DNA from: Populus alba
Taxonomy: Eukaryota > Streptophyta > Magnoliopsida > Malpighiales > Salicaceae
Reading direction: 5' to 3'
NCBI RefSeq assembly: GCF_005239225.2
Contig: NC_133284.1
Location: forward strand, 50,128,697 to 50,192,696
DNA length: 64,000 nucleotides
Position 1 is the stretch's first letter. Every line of letters begins with the position of its first letter. Below, piece by piece: positions 37,842-51,727 of the stretch. A program made the position numbers and the translations under genes. A model generated the notes under the pieces. The model did no database searches. It was not told the origin of the DNA and saw nothing but the letters and a program-made list of their open reading frames with translations.

Positions 37842-39100
37842 TTGCCTTTGGTTTGTTTAAAAAAACATATTCTTTAATATTTAATTTATTAAAGAATAAA
37901 TTTTATAATTTGTTTTGATTTGTTTTTTTATATGATTATCTCAGTCTTATAACATATGTTATAGGTTTAGTGTGTTAATGTAACTGACTTAGGTTTATTT
38001 TTTTAATTAACATTTTTGTCTTTAACTGCATCCTTTAACATTAGATTAATTAGGAATTAGAGTACTTCTTGTTGTTTCAATTTACTTTTTATTAGGTTAT
38101 CCTGATCTCACGACTCCAATCACGAGTTTTGTGGGTTAATGTTGACTCGGGTCGTTTTATTGTGTTTTTTTTTAAATTGATTTTTTTTCAATTTTATTTT
38201 TCAACAATGAGTTAATTAGGGATTGTGCTTCATAATTTGTTTCGATTTGCTTTATATAAGATTATTCTAGTTTCATGATCTTGAGTTGTGGATTTGACAT
38301 AGTAACCTAGTTTGATTTAGATAATTTTTTAATTTGTTTTCTATAAGGTTATCTTAGTCTTATGACCTCGATCATAGATTTGGCTGTTAACCCGAGTTGA
38401 CTCCGATATTTTTTTTTCAATTTCATCCTTCAACATTAAGTTAATTGAAATAATTTTTATTTATTTATTTATTATGAGGTTATTTGTCTCATGACTCAGG
38501 TTGTGGAATTGGCAAATTAACATAAGTTGGCTTGAGTTGTTTTTTTTTTCTTTTTTACTTGAGTTTTATTTTTCAATTTTATCCTGAAACATTGGGTTGA
38601 TTAAGGATTGGATTTCTTAATTTGTTTTGATTTGAATTATATGAGTTATCATAGTGTCATGGTTTAGATTGCAAATTTAACAGGTTAACCTCATTTAACT
38701 CATGTTAATCAAATATATTATCATTTCGATGTATATATAAAAAAATATCATTTATGTTAAACTAAGTTTTTACTTATCATTCGAATTATCTTTAAATCCG
38801 TCAAATTAATCAAATCACATTAAATTAACTTTCATATAATTTAATTTTTTTCGACTAGAAAAAAAAGTTACAAACACTTGAGCATTTAAACAAAAAAATT
38901 AATTCTACCCGTAGCATAACAATTGCCTCCAATCTAGTCATTTTCTAAAATGGTATACAGAAATTTCCTGAAACATATTTTGTAATGTTTCTAAATCATA
39001 AAAAAGCTCGAAATGGGTGTAATATTTCCAAAATACTGCCCATTCAATGCCGCGGCATAGGATTTGAACCGTTCTAGACCATGATTGGATTCCATAAATA
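37308..39100. repeat. Duplicated upstream segment, copy B (split by insertion)
   Basis: This is the partner of copy A. It leads directly into the second receptor-kinase gene, so it probably includes part of that gene's distal promoter. Homology breaks at about 37751 (ACTTTGAT) and resumes at 38938 (TCATTTTCTAAAATGG). Copy A is continuous at that point except for a few bases, so 37752-38937 is an insertion. Confidence 0.8.
37752..38937 (+). mobile_element. Helitron-like insertion with tandem about 160-bp repeats
   Basis: The right edge is CTAG|T at 38934-38938, exactly where homology to the empty copy A resumes with TCATTTTC. Inside, an (ATT)n run at about 37805-37840 is followed by about six repeats with landmarks at 37936, 38097, 38263, 38346, 38482 and 38647. 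Their form is TTATCTCAGTCTTATGACC, GTTAACCCGAGTTGACTC, TTTCATCCTTCAACATT. A degenerate ACCCGTAGC-type GC-rich stretch lies just before the end. The left end does not show a clear TC, so the class is probable, not proven. No coding is present. Confidence 0.62.
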
Positions 39101-39318
39101 ATAGTCGAGCTACAACAAGGATTAATTTATGGATTCATAATCCGGTAAAAGAAGGTATCACCGTAGAAGGATCCCAAAGTCAATTTTGTTAGCTAGGAAA
39201 AATTGCACCGGAGGGGAGACTAGGCCATTCGACGTACTGACTCAGGAAATTTCAACCTTCCCTCCAGAACCACATACACACATAATACTCATAAACTAAG
39301 ACATGTTAATCCTATCAT

Positions 39319-42370
<3,052 letters not shown>

Positions 42371-42629
42371 AGGTAAAGATTTTATCAAGTAAGAGTATTG
42401 AAATACTCACTTGTACAGAGTAGATAAGAGAAGATTCTTCTTGGTCTTGGCACCAGAGAATTTTTTCGTACCAGCCAATTCAACTTTTTTTACATTTTTG
42501 TTTGAAGGAACTAAGCATTTCAGCCCACTTTATACTTCTTGAAACTAAAAATAAGGCTGGGAGGATAACGTTCTTTATTGTTTAATGATTACAAAGCTAC
42601 TTCAGAATTTTGTTTTAAAAACTTAACAA
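42371..42629. other. Kinase 3' flank joined to duplicated CASP-like 3' flank
   Basis: No gene is present. From about 42530 (CTTGAAACTAAAAATAAGG) the text resembles the stretch near 43027-43075 (CTTGGAACTAAAGAAGG), the downstream flank of the CASP-like gene. A duplicated 3' flank of that gene therefore starts here. Confidence 0.45.
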
Positions 42630-42745
42630 ATCTTCTTCCACCTTGCATGCGAATTACCATTCTTCCCTAGCTCTGCATTAAAGCTGCAGGCACTAGCCCC
42701 TCTAGATACCAGAGCCGCAGGCTCAAACTCATCTGCATGTCACAT
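42630..42745 (-). pseudogene. Broken copy of CASP-like exon 3
   Basis: On the minus strand this stretch matches the beginning of exon 3 of the CASP-like gene (43379 downward). Compare CCACCTTGCATG-GAATT-CCATTCTT-CCTAGCTC and GAAACCAGAGCC-type segments with 43290-43375. The frame is destroyed by small indels and a stop after the MAEL-equivalent. It lies downstream of the intact gene in the same orientation, as the remnant of a tandem duplication. Confidence 0.78.
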
Positions 42746-43133
42746 AGAACATGGGATTTGGAGAAATGCTTAATGAATGAATACATAACTGTGTGATCGA
42801 TTCAGCGACGGCCAACTATAACGTCGAACAAATCTTCAACCTCATACTTGTATTCCAGTAATATTTATTGACGCAGACGCGTTTCACAAGTGCAAGTCCA
42901 AGAGCTTGTTAAAAGAAGATCTTTCTTAGCCTTAGAATTAGGCCATTTTCATGTTCCAACAGAAGTATCGTTTTCGCATGGTTGTTAAAAGCAACTAGAT
43001 AGCATTTCTCTGGCCATTGTAACAATTCTTGGAACTAAAGAAGGTTGGAGGCTACATTCTTGATTATTCTCAAGAGTAATACACACACAACAGAAAATGA
43101 TGAAAAGTGAAAGGATTCACGTAGTCCACTACA

Positions 43134-43916
43134 TTATGGGACTACAATCGTACTATCTGTTTTTGGTTTAATTAGAAGCTTGATGGTAGACATCACACTA
43201 ATAATTAGCGTGAGAATAAGACCAGCGAAGGAAGCAATGAGTGCACCACCACCATGGTCACAGAAGGTTTCAAACTTGTCACAGATCTTGTTCCACCTTG
43301 CATGTGAATTTCCATTCTTGCCTAGCTCAGCCATGAAAGCTGCAGCACTAACCCCTCCAGAAACCAGAGCCACTGTCATCTGCAAACATTTAGGCAAGAT
43401 ATATTTTGGTTAATAAACAGTTTTTCTCTTTTTGGAAGGAGAAATGTTCTGAGAATACTACCATATCTAAGATGGCAATCACGGCAAGGCGCAGCCCTTT
43501 GTAATCAAGCTTCTGTCCAAAAAGGTCCCCCATAATCATCACCAAGTTATGGACACTAGCCAATCCATTAGCTATCACAAAGAACCTGTACACCATATCT
43601 TAGACACTTAATTAGGAATATTGAACATCTCCATCCTAATTCCTATGTTTATGTACTTGCAAAGTAAATGAGTTAACAAGGCTTACACAAATGCTGGGGT
43701 ATGTTGAAACTTGGCAGTGAGAGAGGCTTTTATCGGGGTACTCCCAACAGTGGCAACCACAAGAGTTTTAGTTTCTTTGTTGAGTCCCATCACAACTGTT
43801 GCAGCTGCTGTGGCAAAAAACGCAAGCACCCTTAGCATCAAAAGAACCAATTTCCTTGTCTTTGGCTGTAAGCTAGAGTATCCAACCTCAAGTTTTTCTT
43901 CACTTTGCAAAGCCAT
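43134..43916 (-). CDS. CASPL1: CASP-like protein, family 1 type
   Basis: This is a four-span plasma-membrane protein of the CASP/CASP-like family, whose founding members scaffold the Casparian strip membrane domain. Three exons (43916-43687, 43585-43462, 43379-43134) join in phase to 199 residues, the usual family size. Spans lie at about 22-44, 72-96, 108-133 and 163-188. The family-conserved Arg in span 1 (Arg29, LMLRVLAFF) and Asp in span 3 (Asp117, AILDMMTVAL) are present. So is the second extracellular loop with ARWNKICDKFETFC. Splice sites are GT-AG. A TATA-like motif lies about 80 bp upstream of the ATG. A broken copy of its last exon lies just downstream. The subfamily assignment is from memory; the specific role is unknown. 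Confidence 0.92.
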
Positions 43917-43993
43917 GCTGACAAAAGAGAATCTAGAGATTGGGATAGGATGAATGGAGCAACTATGATGTTAGGCCTAGACAAGGAAGGCAT

Positions 43994-44002
43994 TATATAT
44001 AG
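43994..44002 (-). promoter_or_regulatory. TATA box of the CASP-like gene
   Basis: On the minus strand this reads CTATATATA, about 78-86 bp upstream of the ATG at 43916. That position suits a plant core promoter with a short leader. It is based on motif and position only. Confidence 0.5.
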
Positions 44003-45302
44003 TTTAAGAGAGAGAACAAAAATAGATGACCAAATTCTTTTGTTGAGTCTAGTAAGCCACAGGTACTGCTTTCGTTCATTGGGTGGTCTAACCATCAACT
44101 TAATCTTCACATTTTTGGTTTTGGTGGTTAGGAATTCTCCTTTCCCTTTCAGTAGATATCAGTTTTGTTCACCAAAGGCAAGCTTCATAATTTTCTATGC
44201 CACTTGCTTGCTTATGTTGGAATTGTGGAGGATTCTTGTCCTCAACAAATCCCAAGAATGTCTTTGGGGGCTAACCAAGAGAAGAACTTGGGTTATGTCA
44301 GTGGCTTATTTATTTGTACTTGGACAGGGATCGCTTTCGCTCTTCAGAGGGGAAATGGACTCCATGTCAATAGGTCCAGTTTTTTGTTTTTTTCTTTCTG
44401 CTTGTTGTGTTTCAAACTTCCAAGCTATAAGCTATGATATACTGTGTGTATTTAACTTAAAAAAATATTTTTTATTAAATTAATGTATTAATATCAAAAA
44501 TAAAAAATAAAAATTGATGTATTTTCAAGTAAAAAACACTTTTTAAAATTACCATGCACTACAATACCAAACATTCCTTATATTTACAGAGATGTCATCC
44601 ATGGTGATCTCTTTCAATTTTATTTTACTTTTTTCTTAATGGAGAGCTTGTCTTCTCATTTTTCTTTCAGCATAAGCTAGAGAAACATTGGCTTGCCATT
44701 CATGAAATAAAACCCAGTCCAATCAGCCCACTTAAAGAACAGGAACAATCACAGCCATTTTCTCGAAGAGTTTAGGCAAGTGAATATAACTTGCCAGACA
44801 AATTTACTTCGTAGTGTGTTGAAGTCATTACCTTGTTGAGAAACAAACCATAATGCTAAAACAACCTACTTGGAAAGTCTCAAACTGGATTCTAATGATA
44901 GAGCTAGATTCAATTATACAGAATTTATCTTCAAGAATCTAGGGTTCCAGAAGTACAAATAAGCATACTTTCCCTGCATACAGCATTTGATAGTTCACTT
45001 TGAAAAGATACAAGCACATTCACTCATATCAGTATGAACCTAACAATGTTTTGGTTCAGTAATCAAGGAGACAAAAACAAAATATACAAATGAATCAAAT
45101 TTCATATCCTCAAAATGTACACATCCACACGTCAAATTTCTCCAACAGTTTGTGTATTCTAGATGGTTTTTGAACAAATGTTGTTCATGGCTATTTTAAA
45201 CAAAATATACACAACGAATTTTCATATCCTTCTTCACAGCGATAGCATGAATCTGGGCCATTACCTACCAAATATACAGCAAGATTTCAAAATCTCGCCG
45301 GG
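44003..45302. other. Spacer between CASP-like and LSD1-like genes, with MITE-like relic
   Basis: No gene is present. A MITE-like relic at about 44455-44578 contains ATTAATATCAAAAATAAAAAATAA, GATGTATTTTCAAGTAAAAAACACTTT and CCAAACATTCC. From about 44590 to 45302 the sequence is downstream of the LSD1-like stop codon and may include its 3' UTR. The plus-strand frame 43905-44483 overlaps the CASP promoter and is fortuitous. Confidence 0.45.
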
Positions 45303-48300
45303 TTATTTTTTTTCTGTAGTGACACCAACAACAACATTGCTGACCTGCAATTGATAGAGATCTTATCGGCACATATTCTACTCCAAAGGAATGAACGGAA
45401 AATCAAAGGACAGGAAAAATAAAAAAGATTTTTCTAACGAGAAAAGTTGGAGTAATCAAACTGAGCTATACCAATTTGCCACTTTCATCAACAGACATGG
45501 GGTTTTCCACAACGACAGTTTGAGTCTGAGAATGGGGCAATGGCTACAGGTAAGAGAGCGAAAACAGCAGATTTACTTAGCACCAGATACAAAATAACCA
45601 AGATTTGAGGCATTTGCCACCAGGAAAGAAAAGAAAGTCCAGTTGCTTACCATTGAAGTAGATGGTGCTGTTCCACCTATACCATTAGGTCTGTTTGCTG
45701 GAAGCGGAATTCTCATGTTAGCCATCTGCAAGACACATAATATAGAACAAGGGAGTGAAAAGATTATTGCTCACACAATGACCAAAGGGGGAAAAAGTGA
45801 AGCGATCAAATAAATCATTCAGACGCCAAAAACAGAAATGTATATGCAAAGCTATGGTATCTGTTCATGGTAACATGGACACTCTAGGGAATTGTCTAGT
45901 TCATGGAAATACAATCCCAAGTCTTTTCTTTACACACGCACCAAGAGAAGAAAATTGAATTTCATGAAGCCAGCTATCCTGCTCCTTTGTTTATATTTAT
46001 AATGATCTTAAATCAAGAAATACTGAGGATCGAATCCATGTCAAGAATTAGAAAAACATACAGCTCTTTTGGACTATTCCAATTGAATCAAGAGGTGTCT
46101 GGCAAGTAAAAAGAGCTAACATCCATTCCGAAGAGACACTTTTGTCAAAGAATAAAACACATTTATAATCGTTGCAGGAAAAAAAAAGGAAAGAAACTAA
46201 GAAAATGTCAAGGTTAGCCGTGCAACACAGCACTAAGCAAACTGTATCAGCAAACACTTAGAACCATTGAAAGATTTCCAAGTTGGGTCAATATGGACAA
46301 ACTTAGTTAAGTTGTGAAGACACTGGATATTGACATAGCAAAGAGAACTGGAAAAGGAGGAGCTATAAGTCAATTGCAATGGCATGTGAAAAGCCCATTT
46401 GATACATGTTATGTGTCCTCAACTAACAAAATAAAAGATTTATGATCCTCATATGCTTATATACCTTAAGGCTTTAGCTTCATAATGAGAGTTGGTGGTT
46501 GGCAACAACTGCCAAGAAATGAATAATGCAATGTAGCAGGAAATAGAAAGGATGGGAAGAAATTTGTAAAATCTAATGATGGTAAAGGCAATCCATAAAA
46601 TGAGTGGCACTAATCATGTTAGATAAACTCCTTATGACTACAGAACATAATCCACTGTCCATCCATTCCCTTTATATCTTGGTTGACCTAAGAATTCAAA
46701 TATCTCAACCAGACAGTACAGATCATTACAGACATCCAGAGATTAAAAAAAAAAAAGTATAATCTAAATATAGATCCGTATAATTTGTAGGCATTGGAAT
46801 ATTAGATAAAACTATTTGTTCATGAGAAAACATTAACAGGAGACAATCTTGATTCAATGTGCACAAATTCAAGGGCAGAGCTCACTTGTTAAGCTTTCAT
46901 AAATTTGAGCAATTTTCCATGGAAGATTAGTGTGTGAAGTACTGAAGTTCATATCAGGAAAATGAAATTAACTTAAATAACAGAAGCTCAAAACTTGAGC
47001 CAAAACTAGTGATAATTTTCAAGATTTCACAACCACTCGTTAGGTAAAGACTGGTGCCCTAATATAGTCGATGCGTCGATGCACTTACACTAACATTAGT
47101 AACATAGTGACAGACAGGACACTTGACAGATGGAGATCCATTTGGATACATAAGAGTAGTCCGGCAGTTCCCACAGTTGACATGAGCGGCCTGGTTATAT
47201 ACTTCTCACATGGCCGCAAAATCAGAGAGAACAAATCAGTACACCAAACAGGTGAAATATAAAGGAAACTCAGTAGAATCGGTATATGCAATTTAGAAAT
47301 GAAATGATACAAAGCAAGCAAATGAAGCCAATAAAAGCAATGTTTCCTGAGCCCATTCCCCAAAATCTAGTGCATGTCAGAGAAAATTTATCAGACAGCT
47401 TCCAGTTTCAATGACAATAGGTAAATTGGTAGAAACTGGATATCAAAGTAAATCCATGCCACCACTCTTAATAGCCATAAATGCAACTGCTACTAATCTT
47501 TCCAAATGTTATCAACTTTAAAAACTTAATAGCAGTTGCCTGATAAAAAAGAATCTAGAAAAATACTGTCAACAACTATTAAAAGAAAGCAAGTGCTAGA
47601 AATGCATACGGCATAATGAGCAATCAAGTGAGGTAGAGTTTTAAAAACACATTCTCGTCCAATTAAAAGACACCATTCCTCCCACTACATCTTCAAGTCA
47701 GCTCATATAATTAACTAAGATCACTGCCTAGCTGATAGTTCTATAACATTTTCTTTTAGTGTTTTTTTTAAATGTTCTGTTAAAGCACAGACAATGTCCA
47801 CCGAGGAAAAGAGAAATTCAAACATCTTACCAACCTACACCTTTATACCATAGAAAGAAAAACAGGGCAAGACTATCTGTTGTTATGATGCAGACTAAAT
47901 AAGTTAATCTGCAAATTACCAATTCAAATTAGCCAAATGTCCTGAGATAATTTTACATATCTTATTCATGAAATTTTGCATTTTACCTGGTGCAACGTTC
48001 ACTACATGGCAGCAGGAGCATCTCACAGTTGTTGCCCCATGTGGATACATTAGCAATGACCTGCAACCTCTACATATGAGTTGAGCCATGTCCATCCCTG
48101 CAAGATTGCAGTTGGACCCAAATATCTTATTACCATGCATTTTGATTATATCCAGGCTTAATTAAAATTCTCTCCACATCTTGATTTGTTTTACTTTTCT
48201 TTTTTTGATTTGTCCCAAAAGAGAATGAAACAAAACTGAGGCATTTTCTCATGAAAAAAGAGGGGGGGCGGTTCATAACTATTTTAATTTGTACATATGG

Positions 48301-48980
48301 AATGTGGACATTTTGGGGGATTGGTTGTTTTTCATAACTAATTCTAACAATAAATAGGTAACAAGTTGTCCATTCATATCAAGAATCAGGGAAGAAGGTT
48401 ATGATGATATCTTAGATGGCACTTCACCATGCAGAAACAATCCAATTTGTCCACCAAACTGTGGTAAACTACATTAAGTGCAACAACTTCGACGAAACTC
48501 TAAACTCCAAAGTTAATCATCAATTCAAATCTGAATCAGCCTTCAAAAACATCGACTGAAAAACCAGCCCAAATCAACTATCTCGTCTAAAACCCACAAC
48601 TCCCACCTTTTCGATCAACAATTCTTCAAAACAACCATCTCCTAGAACACACACACTAAAACAAAATTTCAGAAAAAAGGGGAAAAAATTTAACATAGCG
48701 CTACCAATTAATAAACAGCAACAAAACAAAAAACCCAAATTTTCAAAATAAACTAACATCCATTGTGCCTGCGGTGAACATTAAAAAAAGCTAAAAACAT
48801 TCACATAACAACATAAACATTAACGGGTTCAACAGACAAGCAAAAAGAGAGGGAATTGAATTATATACCAGGAGAAGGAATGGAAGTAACAGAACTACAT
48901 AAAGCACAACAAACGTTAGTAGCTCCACTTGGATATAACAATACACTTGTACACCCTCTACACACCACCTGGCTTTGCAT
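45303..48980 (-). CDS. LSD1: LSD1-type zinc-finger protein with three zf-LSD1 motifs
   Basis: It belongs to the plant LSD1/LOL family, transcriptional regulators known in Arabidopsis for restraining superoxide-triggered cell death. Six coding exons (48980-48869, 48097-47987, 47204-47089, 45725-45651, 45543-45472, 45344-45303) give about 175 residues. Three CxxC..CxxC fingers are seen: [19 protein letters not shown] (Cys7,10,25,28), [19 protein letters not shown] (46,49,64,67) and [19 protein letters not shown] (85,88,103,106). The tail reads [29 protein letters not shown] and [13 protein letters not shown], typical of LSD1 itself. ATG 48980 gives MQSQVVC, matching family N-termini. The acceptor of exon 3 is uncertain by 3 bp (47204 or 47201). 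The intron before exon 4 is about 1.36 kb. Confidence 0.93.
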
Positions 48981-49330
48981 CTCTCTCTGTCTATCTTCCT
49001 CTTCCTCTCTACAACAAAACATCAAAAAACCCATGTCAGAAACATTAAAAAGAACCAAACTTTAACATCAAAAAAGAAAATTAACAAAAAAAAAAAAAAA
49101 GGGAAGGCGGGAATTTAACATTAAACAAGAATATCAATTAAAACTGGCAGTCAAAATTTAAAAAAAAAAATAAATAACCTGTATTGCTTCAAAAAAAAAT
49201 GAAAGAAGAAATTGGATTTTTTGAGGAAAAAAAAACAAAATAAGTTTTTTTATTGATTGATGAAATCGAGGGTGTAAAGCTGTTTAGGAGGCGAATTGAA
49301 TGGATTTTGATTTTAATTTCGGATTTGGGT
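48981..49330 (-). promoter_or_regulatory. LSD1-like 5' leader with a probable UTR intron
   Basis: Upstream of the ATG on the minus strand, TTTTGTTGTAG|AGAGG (acceptor at 49010-49009) and CAATACAG|GTTATT (donor at 49178-49177) fit a 170-bp intron within the 5' UTR. In-frame codons upstream of 48980 (to 49058) would then be intronic and not coding. The transcription start is not determined. Confidence 0.5.
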
Positions 49331-49704
49331 AAGGAAAAAAAAAAAAGTCGTGGAGGTTTTGGTAATTGTCGTGAAGAATATGGTCAAATATTTGAGGACT
49401 GTAGTTAGAGAATAGAACCTGTCAACGGTATGAATTATCATTTTTTCTCTTTAAGCCCCAATGTTTTTTTATTTCAAGAACTAACCTCTTTTTCCTTCTT
49501 TTTTTCAACAGAGAAGCTATTGGTTCGAAAACTTTCTTTATTTAGACTCTCTCATTAGATTTTAGATGGATTATTCATATGTGTGCTAACTATACATTCA
49601 TAAGAAATTTCAATCTTGAGATATTTTATTGAATTTGAATTGAAAATTATAATATAAAAAGCAATTTATATATTATATAGATTAGTTTTTGTGAATAATT
49701 CTAA
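49331..49704. other. Upstream flank of the LSD1-like gene
   Basis: AT-rich sequence without a gene or clear core promoter motif. It probably contains the LSD1-like promoter, but I see no specific element. Confidence 0.3.
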
Positions 49705-49925
49705 TATAAATTAGGTGTGTTTGGGAATGTGGTAAAAACGGCGTTTTCTAAAAAAGTTTTAAATTTGATTTTTTCTTAAAATAAAAAATTATATATATTT
49801 TTAGATTATTTTATATGCTGATATCAAAAATAATTTTTTAAAATATATAAAATATATATATTATGATGCATTTCTAAATGAAAAACACTTTAAATCATCA
49901 CCGCTATTACAATATGGAAAAAATA
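49705..49925. mobile_element. MITE-like relic, TGTTTGG family
   Basis: It starts GGTGTGTTTGGGAATGTGGTAA and carries TATGCTGATATCAAAAATAATTTTT and GAAAAACACTTTAAA. It ends near CCGCTATTACAATATGG. It matches the copy at 32990-33193 in layout but is diverged. Confidence 0.55.
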
Positions 49926-50563
49926 GTGTGGGAGTTGTTTTGAAACAACCATCATTACTGAGTAAGTTCAAAGAAAAAAAAATTAATTTAATATTAAAAG
50001 ATAAAATAAAAAATAAAAATTTTATATTAAAATATAAAATTAGAAAAAAGTCAAAAAAACTAAAAGAATTAAAAACTTCATATTATAAAATTAAAAAAAA
50101 ATCAAAACAAATTCCAAAATTATTATATGTTAAAAAATATAAAAACTAATTTACTATCAACTCAATATTAAAAAATAAAATTAAATAAAACCTAAAATAA
50201 ATAATAGAAAAATAATGGACAAAAGGAAGGAGACCCAAAAGAAATAAAAATTACATATTAAATAATGAAATTAAAAATAAATAAAAATAAATTAAGAGAT
50301 AAAAAATTCAAATGGCTAATAAGAAAAAACCATGAGGTTGTTTTAAGAGCTTAGATGTGTGGGTTTGAGAAGAGGCCTGCATATTTAAGCCTTTATTTTT
50401 TAATTTTTTTTATAAGAGACGAAACAAGAGAATAATAATACACGAAACCACATTCTTTATAAACTAAAAATATCTATTAGCTTACACTAAGATTCCAACT
50501 CTCAACAAATGAGTTACAACACAAAACTTGTTTTTAAATTATTAAAATAATATGTACATGTAC

Positions 50564-50595
<32 letters not shown>

Positions 50596-51187
50596 ATCAT
50601 CAAAAGATAGCTGAGTTATATCAATTGTATTACATTCAAGAATTTGCTTTGTGCATAAAGTTTTTGTGTTGAAGAAAAAGGGCATTGTTAGGAATAGCCC
50701 AGCTTTGAAAAGATGAATTAACATGCTAATTTTGTACTTAATTTCTAATATATACAGATTACTATCTTATAATATAAAATATAAAAGACATAAATATTAT
50801 GTACTCTATATTTTGAAATTAAATAAATTAACTCTAAAATTATAAAAACGAACTTATTTTATATTACATTAAATCTGTTTCTTCAACCAAACACACACAT
50901 ATTATATATTGTCATTGATCACTAACTAATTTAGTGCCGATGTTGGCATATTAAGGGTTATTAGATTTGCTATCGTTCAAAAACAAGTGGCTCTAACACT
51001 AAAAAAGTACTTAGAAGTATAGTATAGTTACTTTTTAATATGTTTTTTTTTTCAAGTATATTAAAATAATATATTTTTTTATTTTTAAAAAATTATTTTG
51101 AATATTAACAAATTAAAATAATTTTAAAATATTAAATAAATAATTTTAAACAAAAATTGTCCAACATAAAACACAATATCAAGGGGA
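49926..51187. other. AT-rich stretch with a TGTATA microsatellite
   Basis: No gene is present. The part 49960-50330 is A-rich with AAATTAAAAAATAAAAT-like reiterations, and its Lys-rich open frame (49928-50149) is an artefact. A (TGTATA)n / TGTACA tract lies at about 50551-50598. Confidence 0.4.
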
Positions 51188-51410
51188 GACTACGAATGTG
51201 TTTGATAGTGTAGTAGTTGATTGTTTTTCAAAAAACTTTTCGTGCCGAAATGCATGCTAATGATATATTTTTAAAAAAAAAATAATTATTTTTGACATCA
51301 ATACATCAAACGATCAAAAAGTACATAGACTGCATTAAATTTTAGCAAAAAAAATTTTTTTTTTAATTTTTTAAGAACACGGTTTTAACCATATTCCCAA
51401 ACACTACCAG
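51188..51410. mobile_element. MITE-like relic, TGTTTGG family, reverse orientation
   Basis: The left end is ATGTGTTTGATAGTGTAGTAG and the right end is AACCATATTCCCAAACACTACC, an imperfect inverted pair. The interior contains TTTTTCAAAAAACTTTTCGTGCCG, GACATCAATACATCAAACGATC and AAAAAGTAC, the reverse complement of the copy at 32990-33193. It lies just beyond the probable 3' UTR of the VPS2 gene. Confidence 0.65.
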
Positions 51411-51727
51411 TGCTTAAAACTTTTTTTGTTCTGTTCATGCATTGAGGTGGTGTTTAAGCGTTCTTGGCCTTTCGACCACTCACTCCTGTAACCCAATTCT
51501 AGCCCAGAAGAGTGCTGTAAAAGAAAGAATTCAGCTTCAAAAATGATGCAGAGAGAACCAATTGCAAGAACAAAATCAGAATATCTTTCAATAAACACAC
51601 TTTTTTTTTTTTCTCATAAGTGGAATATGTGTAACACAAACAACGCTACTAATACTCTTGGCATTTTCATCATATGACTTTCTGTAATAATTTACACCCA
51701 ACAAGATTTTGCTCCAAGTTTTCCAAA

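Noticed and set aside
43905..44483. 192-codon plus-strand frame next to the CASP-like gene
   Set aside because: It overlaps the start codon, leader and TATA box of the CASP-like gene on the other strand and has no recognisable family.
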